Shown here: one piece after another, positions 56,553 through 64,000 of the stretch
Position numbering within the stretch: the first letter of the stretch is position 1
Layout: each line of letters starts with the position of its first letter
Assembly (NCBI GenBank): GCA_024742735.1
Contig: JANSXV010000004.1
Span: 124,001 to 188,000, forward strand
Direction: 5' to 3'
From: Alphaproteobacteria bacterium
Lineage (GTDB): Bacteria > Pseudomonadota > Alphaproteobacteria > Caulobacterales > Maricaulaceae
Length of the DNA stretch: 64,000 nt
Notes under the pieces: generated by a model
The model's input: only the letters and a program-made list of their open reading frames with translations
The model's database searches: none
Told to the model about the DNA's origin: nothing
Position numbers and translations under genes: made by a program

Positions 56553-57035
56553 CTAGAAGATCCCGAGGAACTTCTTCCGCTTCTTTGGCGCTTCGCGCTC
56601 GGACCGCTTCGACAGGGCGTCGCCTTCATCAAAGCTGACCGGCGTGTAGGCCCCGGCGGCCTCGCCCTGGCTCGGCGCCGGCTCCGGCGCAGCGCGCAGG
56701 CCTGCATCGGACACCTGGGGCGCTTCGAGCCCGGCTGGACGCACCGGCGCGCAGACATCGGCGTCGCACAGCGGCGCGCTCATGAGCCCGGCCACATAGG
56801 CCGAGGCCGGGGTTTGCGGGCCGCGATACTCGCCGAGGCCGAGCCGCGTGCGCACCTGATCGCGGAACGCGCCGGCGCGCGTATCGATCGACTGCTTGCG
56901 GGCCTCTTCTTCCTGCAGACGGGACAGGTCGGCCGGGCGCGGGGAACGCACGGCGGCGGCGACCTGATCATTGCGGGCGCGCGCAAGCGCCTCGCGGGCC
57001 TTTTCGATATTCAGACGGGTCGCATCATGGGTCAT
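56553..57035 (-). CDS. Hypothetical protein, helical with Pro/Ala-rich tail
   Basis: 160 residues. The N-terminal half is helical and charged (NIEKAREALARARNDQ), the middle has two Cys (LCDADVCAP), and the C-terminus is basic (KKRKKFLGIF). No signal or membrane helix. Unrecognised. It lies 45 bp downstream of the proteasome-like gene on the same strand and may be co-transcribed with it. Confidence 0.6.
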   Translation of the reverse strand: MTHDATRLNIEKAREALARARNDQVAAAVRSPRPADLSRLQEEEARKQSIDTRAGAFRDQVRTRLGLGEYRGPQTPASAYVAGLMSAPLCDADVCAPVRPAGLEAPQVSDAGLRAAPEPAPSQGEAAGAYTPVSFDEGDALSKRSEREAPKKRKKFLGIF

Positions 57036-57080
57036 GACGGCCTCCTCCCGGAACGCATGTCTTGAGGGGTTCTGTCGCGT

Positions 57081-58319
57081 TCACGATTTCTTAGCATACC
57101 ACTCCAGACCCCCGGTGCGCGAGACCATTGCGACGTCGACTTCGCCGCCGACGCCGGTCTGAGCCATATGAAGGTCTGTTTTCAGGATGTTGAGCTCCAC
57201 AAGGGCCTTTGCGGTCTCAGCCAGCTGCTTCTTGCCCGAGGCGCCCACCACCTTGATGAAAGGATTGATGAACTCCTCCTGGGAAATGGACTGGGCGGCG
57301 TGAACGAACTCGCCAGTGAGCTGGGGCAGCGATTCGGCGCGCATCTTCGCGAGCACCGCATCGATCTGCTCCTCAGACAGACCGGCCTCTTTCAGGGCGG
57401 CCTCTGCGGCGGCCTCATTGGTGATGAGGTTCAGGGAAATCATCACGTCGAACATGAGCGGATGAACGCCGCGCAGGAAGGCGTGGGTCATCTCGGCCTG
57501 AGCAAACGTGCGCAGGAAGGCGTTCGGCCCATCCTCCACGCCCACCTTGGTGGTTTCATCATGGGCGCGCTTCATCACGCCGTCCACCAGGATGGAGGCG
57601 TAATAGTGCGTGTAGACCGGGAACACGTCAGCCGACCCGAAGCCGGCGAACACCAGACCGGCATAGGGCTCCAGGAAGGCGGGCTGGGTGGCGATCATGT
57701 AGGCGAAGTCGAAGAGCTTGGCGCGCATCGCCTCTTCGCGGCCGAACTCGCCCAGCGCCTCGCCGATCAGGGCATCCAGCATGGCGCCGTAGCGCTCCAC
57801 GAAGCGGGACCGGTCCAGATCGGCGAACACCTCGAGGCGCTCGCGCTCGGTCCCCAGCTCATCGGCTTTCAGGTGAGCCAGATAGAGGTCCAGCGCCGCC
57901 CGGAAAGCCGCTGCATCGTCGTCATACCCGCCGCCGGGATACCCCTTCATCGCCTTGGCATGGCTCAGAACGGTATCGAAGGCGGCGCGCATGAGCGCCT
58001 CGAACTCCTCGTTTTCCTCATGCTCGGGGAAAAGCCGGCGGTTGGCGTCCAGAAAGCTGAAGAATGCGCTCGCCGCATCTTCCACCGTCTCGTAATCGGC
58101 CTCCCCATGCTCGCGCGTGAAGGCGTGGGCGATATGGGACCAGGACCGGCCCAGCACGTCGCCGCGCGAATACACCATGAGGGCGATGTTCGGCCCCAGC
58201 GCCAGGATCTTCTCCGCCTCCAGCGTGACCACCGGCTCCGGCCCGCCGCCATAGGTCACGGCGCTGTCGGCGGCCAGCGCCACCGCCTGGCGGTTCATGA
58301 TCATCACTTCCGACGTCAT
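57081..58319 (-). CDS. Uncharacterised protein with proteasome/HslV-like N-terminus
   Basis: 412 residues. If the initiator Met is removed, Thr becomes residue 1, Asp falls at residue 17 (ALAADSAVT) and Lys at 36 (EAEKIL). These correspond to Thr1, Asp17 and Lys33 of HslV/proteasome beta subunits. The N-terminal about 60 residues (MIMNRQAVALAADSAVTYGG; MVYSRG) match the Ntn-hydrolase fold, but the following about 300 residues are helical and unlike known subunits. It ends in GGEVDVAMVSRTGGLEWYAK, where GGLEW could be the second edge. GAGGGGAAGG precedes the ATG. Function unknown; a self-compartmentalising peptidase is only one possibility. Confidence 0.65.
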   Translation of the reverse strand: MTSEVMIMNRQAVALAADSAVTYGGGPEPVVTLEAEKILALGPNIALMVYSRGDVLGRSWSHIAHAFTREHGEADYETVEDAASAFFSFLDANRRLFPEHEENEEFEALMRAAFDTVLSHAKAMKGYPGGGYDDDAAAFRAALDLYLAHLKADELGTERERLEVFADLDRSRFVERYGAMLDALIGEALGEFGREEAMRAKLFDFAYMIATQPAFLEPYAGLVFAGFGSADVFPVYTHYYASILVDGVMKRAHDETTKVGVEDGPNAFLRTFAQAEMTHAFLRGVHPLMFDVMISLNLITNEAAAEAALKEAGLSEEQIDAVLAKMRAESLPQLTGEFVHAAQSISQEEFINPFIKVVGASGKKQLAETAKALVELNILKTDLHMAQTGVGGEVDVAMVSRTGGLEWYAKKS

Positions 58320-58451
58320 CGCCTTCCCCTCGCGATCTGTCCTGTTACAAGGTCGCCGCGTCCACCTGCGCGCCCTGATGTTGCACGGCACGTTAGCGCG
58401 GGGGCGGCGTCCTGTTAAGTTAATGGAAACGATTTAGGAGCGGCCTGCGGC

Positions 58452-59030
58452 ATGGGCGACACGCACAACGATCTTCGGTGCTATTTCGGCTTTCGCAGCC
58501 CCTATTCCCGGCTGGGCCTACACAAGCTTGCACGGGCCGGTTTCGAGGGCCGGCTGATCGCCTTCACCGGCCCGCCCGAAGACGCCGGCGGCTTCGCCGA
58601 TCCGGCCGCCAACAAGTACAAGCGGGACTATTACGTCCACGACGTGATCCGCATGACCGCGCGCCTGGGCCTGCCCATCGCCCTGCCTGACCCGTTCGAC
58701 GTGGACTGGGCTCCGGCCAACCGCGCCTTCCAGGCCGCGAATCGGGACGGCAAGGGTCTCGCCTTCGCGCTCGCCGTCTCCGACGCGCGCTGGGGCGAAG
58801 GCAAGGATGTGTCAGACCCGGGCGTGCTGGCCGCCTGCGCCGAAAGCGTCAACTGGACCTTGCCCGACCTCGACGCCCTGAAGGCCGACGCGGACATCAA
58901 GGCCCGCTTCAAGGCCGACCGGGACCTGATCCAGTCCGACGGCGTGTTCGGCGTTCCGTTCCTGGTGGAGGGTGATCAGAAATACTGGGGTCAGGACCGG
59001 TTCGATGTGTGGCTGGAGGGGCGGGGTTAG
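58452..59030 (+). CDS. DsbA-fold 2-hydroxychromene-2-carboxylate isomerase-like protein
   Basis: 192 residues, GST-kappa/HCCA isomerase type. FGFRSPYSRLG near the start corresponds to the SPYS active-site signature, and GVFGVPFLVEGDQKYWGQDR near the end is the conserved cis-Pro block. It lacks the CxxC of true DsbA. It may isomerise aromatic intermediates or bind glutathione. No aromatic degradation genes adjoin it. Confidence 0.87.
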   Translation: MGDTHNDLRCYFGFRSPYSRLGLHKLARAGFEGRLIAFTGPPEDAGGFADPAANKYKRDYYVHDVIRMTARLGLPIALPDPFDVDWAPANRAFQAANRDGKGLAFALAVSDARWGEGKDVSDPGVLAACAESVNWTLPDLDALKADADIKARFKADRDLIQSDGVFGVPFLVEGDQKYWGQDRFDVWLEGRG

Positions 59031-59043
59031 TCTCCGCTGCAAG

Positions 59044-59095
59044 TCATGAAATCCCGGCCAAGCCGCTCAGGCGGCGCCGAGCCGGGAATTCATGA
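59044..59095. repeat. Large palindrome between convergent genes
   Basis: TCATGAA-TCCCGGC pairs with GCCGGGA-TTCATGA (14 pairs plus one A/A mismatch) around an inner GCCGC/GGCGGC stem. It separates two convergent stops and may act as a transcription barrier. It shares the CATG and CCGG character of the elements at 26239 and 41632, but is a different sequence. Confidence 0.6.
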
Positions 59096-59107
59096 AGCTG
59101 GATACGG

Positions 59108-61384
59108 CTACTCTTCCCCCAACCGCTCATCAAAGAACCCGAAAATCGTCGTCCACAGATGGACCTGCAGGGGCGGCGGGCGCACGCCGTGGCGCTGGCC
59201 GGGATAGGTCATGAGCTCGAAGTCGGCGTTGCGTTCCTGAAGCTCGGCCATGAGGCGGGTGGTGTGGTCGAAGGTGACGTTGTCGTCGGCCATGCCGTGG
59301 ATCAAAAGGGTCGGCGTCTCGTAGCCGTCCAGATGGGCGAAGGCGGAGCCCTGCTCGTAGCCGTCCGGATTGGCCTCAGGCGTATCCATGTAGCGTTCGG
59401 TGTAGTGGGTGTCGTAGAGGGCCCAGTCGGTGACCGGTGCGCCGGCCACCGCCGCGTCGAAGGCGCCGGGCGCCTGCAGCGTGGTCATGAGCGTCATGTA
59501 GCCGCCATAGGACCAGCCCCACAGCCCGATGCGGTCTGCATCGACGAAGTCCTGGGCTTCCAGGAAGGCCAGCCCCTCCAGCTGGTCAGCAACTTCGGGA
59601 ATGCCCATCTGATCGTGGATTACAGCTTCAAACCCATGGCCCCGGTTCCAGCTGCCGCGATTGTCCAGCTTGAACAGGACATAGCCCCGGTCGGCGAAAA
59701 GCTGCTCGCGCGGGCTGGTCCAGCCTTTCGTGACGGTCTGCACATGGGGCCCGCCATAAACCTGGACGATGGCCGGACAGGGAGTTTCCGCCGTGCAGTG
59801 CTCGGGCCGGAGCATCTCCCAGTAAAGCTCGGTCTGCCCGTCGGCGGCGGTCAGGGTGCCAAACTCCGGCGTCAGGTGGCTGTCCAGATGGGGGAAATAG
59901 GGATGGTCCTCGTTGAGCGCGTTCTCCTCGATCCAGGCGATGCGCTCGCCGTCGATGGCGTAGAGCCCTGTCTGGGACGGGGTGTCGGGATCGGAATAGG
60001 TTCCGATGAAGGCCGAGCCGCCCTGCCCCAGCCCGGCCGACCACCAGCCTTCGCCAGAGGTGATCTGGACCGGATCGGCGCCGCTCATGGGAACAGCGTA
60101 GAGATGACGCTGGAGCGGATCGTCCACCCAGCCCTCAAAATACACCGTCTGGCCATCTTCGGAGAGCCCGGTGATCTGATCGACCACCCAGTCCCCGCTG
60201 GTCAGCGCCCTCGCCGCGCCGTCCGGGCTGACGCGGTAGATATGCCGGAATCCGGTCCGCTCGCTGGTCCACAGGAAGCCGCCATCCTCCAGCGCGCGGA
60301 AATCATAAGTCAGGTTGATCCAGGTCGGCGCGGTTTCGGTCAGGACGATGTCGCTCGTCCCGCTGACCGGATCAGCGGCCAGGACGTCCAGCACGGTCTG
60401 CTCGCGGTTCTGGCGCTGGACATAGACGGTCTGGCTGTCGGCGCTCCAGTTCACCCGCGCGAGATAGATATCCGCCTCCTCGCCCAGATCGATCTGGGTC
60501 CGCTCACCGGTTTCCACGTCGATGACGTGCAGCTCGATCAGCGCATTGGGCGTGCCTGCGCGCGGATAGCGCTGGTCGGTCACGGTGACCCCGTCGGCGT
60601 TGATGCCGAAGCGCGGCACGATCTCCACCGGCGTCTCGTCAATGCGCGTCAGGGCGATCTTCGAGCCGTCCGGGCTCCACCAGTATCCGGTGTAACGGCG
60701 CATTTCTTCCTGGGCGACGAACTCGGCGACGCCCCAGCTAACCGGGCCGGAGCCCTCAGTCGTAAGGGCGCGCTCGTCGCCCGTCTCCAGGTCATAGACC
60801 CACAGATTTTGATCGCGGATGAAGGAGACATGGGCGCCGTCCGGGCTGACCTTGAAATCGGTCTCGAACGCTTCGGTCTCCAGAAGGCGTTCAGCCTCGC
60901 CGGTCTCCACATCGATGTAGAACACGTCCCCGGCCAGCGGCGCCAGGATCGCCTGCCCGCTTTCGTCCCATTGATAGGTCACGATACCGGACGAGGAGAT
61001 GCGCGCGCGCTCGCGGAACTGGATTTCCTCCTCGGACAATTCGCCCTCGTCCGCGACCAGAACGCGGGAGTCCACCAGCCGGTAGGTCCGCCCGTCGGCC
61101 ACATCCATGGCCCACAGATCGAGCACCGTGCGGTCCTCCTCCTTCGGCCGCAGGAAGGAGACGCGGCTTCCGTCTGGAGAGAACTGCAAGGAGCGCGGGG
61201 ACGCGCCGGAAAGCGACGGCGAGGCGAACAGGCGCTCGATGGTGATGTCCGCTGCGCGGCGGCGCTCCTCGGCCTCGCGCGCCTGGGCGGCGGCCTCGGC
61301 GCGTTCAGCCGCCGTGGGCGCGGGCTGGGCGCAGGCGGACAGGGCGAGGATTGATGTGAGAACAGCAGACGTGGCGAAGCGCAT
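59108..61384 (-). CDS. S9 family dipeptidyl peptidase IV-type lipoprotein
   Basis: 758 residues. Signal peptide with lipobox LSACA (Cys about 19). The N-terminal beta-propeller (about 60-480) precedes an alpha/beta hydrolase domain with the nucleophile GWSYGGYMTL, Asp in MADDNVTFDH and His in GQRHGVR. It cleaves X-Pro or similar dipeptides in the periplasm. ATG at 61384 gives a proper signal peptide; longer starts do not. Confidence 0.93.
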   Translation of the reverse strand: MRFATSAVLTSILALSACAQPAPTAAERAEAAAQAREAEERRRAADITIERLFASPSLSGASPRSLQFSPDGSRVSFLRPKEEDRTVLDLWAMDVADGRTYRLVDSRVLVADEGELSEEEIQFRERARISSSGIVTYQWDESGQAILAPLAGDVFYIDVETGEAERLLETEAFETDFKVSPDGAHVSFIRDQNLWVYDLETGDERALTTEGSGPVSWGVAEFVAQEEMRRYTGYWWSPDGSKIALTRIDETPVEIVPRFGINADGVTVTDQRYPRAGTPNALIELHVIDVETGERTQIDLGEEADIYLARVNWSADSQTVYVQRQNREQTVLDVLAADPVSGTSDIVLTETAPTWINLTYDFRALEDGGFLWTSERTGFRHIYRVSPDGAARALTSGDWVVDQITGLSEDGQTVYFEGWVDDPLQRHLYAVPMSGADPVQITSGEGWWSAGLGQGGSAFIGTYSDPDTPSQTGLYAIDGERIAWIEENALNEDHPYFPHLDSHLTPEFGTLTAADGQTELYWEMLRPEHCTAETPCPAIVQVYGGPHVQTVTKGWTSPREQLFADRGYVLFKLDNRGSWNRGHGFEAVIHDQMGIPEVADQLEGLAFLEAQDFVDADRIGLWGWSYGGYMTLMTTLQAPGAFDAAVAGAPVTDWALYDTHYTERYMDTPEANPDGYEQGSAFAHLDGYETPTLLIHGMADDNVTFDHTTRLMAELQERNADFELMTYPGQRHGVRPPPLQVHLWTTIFGFFDERLGEE

Positions 61385-61534
61385 GGAGACCCTCAAAGTG
61401 TGATTTCGCCGGAGAGTAGCCGTGGAGCGCTCAGAGGCAACGGCCGTCATCGCCCGATTGCGCCCCATCCCAGCTCTCCGCTATACGCATCGGCCATATC
61501 TCCCCCTCCCAGCACCTTGAGGAGCTCCGCGCCG

Positions 61535-63199
<1,665 letters not shown>

Positions 63200-63219
63200 G
63201 ATCTGGCAGCGGTTAGCAT

Positions 63220-63251
63220 TCCCGGGTCCGCTGTGCGGACCCGGGATTATT
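63220..63251. terminator. Bidirectional terminator between ettA and the S41 peptidase gene
   Basis: A perfect 12-bp stem TCCCGGGTCCGC/GCGGACCCGGGA with a TGT loop lies between two convergent stops and is followed by TTATT on the plus strand. Confidence 0.75.
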
Positions 63252-63256
63252 ACACA

Positions 63257-64000
63257 TCACCGGTTGCGGGAGAGGCTGTTCATCAGATCCGACAATTGCT
63301 GGTCCTCTGCTCCCTGCAGCGGAATATCAGGCCTTATCGGCGCTCGCCCGGTTTCGCCGGAAGCGCGCGTGAATACATAGATCGGACTAAGCGCTGTCAG
63401 TCCCGAGTTCGGCAATATGAACGCCTGAACCTGTCCGGATTGATTGGCCGCACCTTCTGTCGGCGTGCCCGCAATTCGCGCAACATCGAAGTCCTGCGCT
63501 GTCGCTGCAAAGACGATCGCCTGCGAGTAGGTGTTGGGACCGACCAGAATGAACACATCCCCATCGAACCTGTGCTCCAGAGTCTCAACCGGCTGCACCC
63601 ATTGGGCGAAGGGTGTAGCGATGACCTGGCCGAGTTGGGAACCGGGAACCAGCGCCTGATTTTCCGGCGTAATCCGGGCGGTGACGGCGCTTATAGGCGT
63701 ATAGCGTTCGCCGGTCAGATAGCTCATCAACGTGTCTGACAGGGCGCGCGACCCGCCGCCATTGTGACGCAAGTCAATCACGACGGCATAAGGCTGACGG
63801 GCCGCGATCTCATCAAACGCATGTGCAGTGAAAGTAGCGAAGTCTTCTTCAAGCGCGCCGTCAAATGTGTTAATTTTCAACACAGCGACATCAGCCCGCC
63901 AGTCCAGAGCGAATACGGGACCGGACTGGCCCGCCTGATCGAGCTCGGGATCCAGCGTCAGTCTGCGGACCGATCCGCTCTCGTCGCGCAAGCTTACAAC
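63257..64000 (-). CDS. S41 family peptidase, C-terminal part (cut by window edge)
   Basis: At least 247 residues; the frame is open through 64000, so the N-terminus is outside. The tail-specific protease fold is shown by VVIDLRHNGGGS and the catalytic Ser in GPNTYSQAIVFA. The domain order resembles exported S41 peptidases. The true start and any signal peptide cannot be seen. Confidence 0.87.
   Translation of the reverse strand, partial: VVSLRDESGSVRRLTLDPELDQAGQSGPVFALDWRADVAVLKINTFDGALEEDFATFTAHAFDEIAARQPYAVVIDLRHNGGGSRALSDTLMSYLTGERYTPISAVTARITPENQALVPGSQLGQVIATPFAQWVQPVETLEHRFDGDVFILVGPNTYSQAIVFAATAQDFDVARIAGTPTEGAANQSGQVQAFILPNSGLTALSPIYVFTRASGETGRAPIRPDIPLQGAEDQQLSDLMNSLSRNR

Noticed and set aside
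59159-61354. 731-codon open frame antisense to the S9 peptidase
   Set aside because: Low-complexity translation with no motif; the opposite strand has a full peptidase with catalytic triad.

Overview
The window is GC-rich (roughly two thirds G+C by eye), densely packed chromosomal DNA from an alphaproteobacterium of the Caulobacterales/Maricaulales type. The indicators are ctrA next to flagellar fliI-fliJ, GANTC (CcrM-type) sites in the ctrA promoter, ffs-dnaX-ybaB, the DUF4170/DUF374/waaA/lpxK lipid A cluster, prfA-prmC-DUF4167, and families such as DUF2093. No prophage, IS element, CRISPR array, tRNA or rRNA was seen. The content is mostly core chromosome plus some accessory genes.

Layout. 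1-4.5 kb: ctrA with its terminator and promoter, a lysine 2,3-aminomutase-type radical SAM enzyme, and fliI-fliJ. 4.6-7.3 kb: a small outer-membrane-like protein, an MscS channel and a ZntB-type transporter. 7.3-9.9 kb: ybaB-dnaX, the SRP RNA gene ffs and a small unknown gene. 10-17.2 kb: nudC, a membrane-anchored cytochrome c, recR, dapE, a membrane protein, panD, pmbA, a CysQ-like phosphatase and a DUF4170 protein. 17.2-26.1 kb: an envelope cluster (MsbA-like ABC exporter, DUF374 acyltransferase, waaA, lpxK, an LpxL-like acyltransferase, an M23 peptidase). It is interrupted by three genes on the opposite strand: an FkbM methyltransferase, a small unknown protein and a CtpA-like phosphatase. 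26.4-33.5 kb: nrdB, katG, an LpxR-like outer-membrane protein and nrdA; the two split nrd genes each carry candidate paired NrdR boxes. 33.5-38.3 kb: a PLP enzyme divergent from an Lrp/AsnC regulator across a perfect palindrome, then an NmrA-like/DUF1772/AraC group in which a 14-bp inverted repeat covers the AraC start codon. 38.3-41.6 kb: a DUF6607 lipoprotein divergent from a heme-type TonB receptor. 41.7-44.6 kb: prfA-prmC-DUF4167. 44.7-47.6 kb: an orphan lipoprotein, a LOG-family enzyme and a purine permease, which look slightly less GC-rich. 47.6-53.1 kb: truA, fmt, an SDR, a Kazal-domain lipoprotein, a secreted unknown and an exported amidohydrolase. 53.4-58.3 kb: an aguA/serine hydrolase/aguB operon, an unknown protein and a 412-residue protein whose N-terminus looks like a proteasome/HslV-type Ntn hydrolase. 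58.4-64 kb: an HCCA isomerase-like protein, a DPP-IV-type S9 peptidase, ettA and the C-terminal part of an S41 peptidase.

Themes. Cell-cycle and flagellar control (ctrA, fliIJ), replication, repair and dNTP supply (dnaX, recR, nrdAB), lipid A/LPS synthesis and remodelling, heme uptake and peroxide defence, putrescine synthesis from agmatine, and a set of exported hydrolases. The items most worth a second look are the proteasome-like protein, the inverted repeat over the AraC start, the paired NrdR boxes, the Lrp palindrome, the ctrA promoter motifs, and the shared C-terminal domain of two outer-membrane-like proteins.
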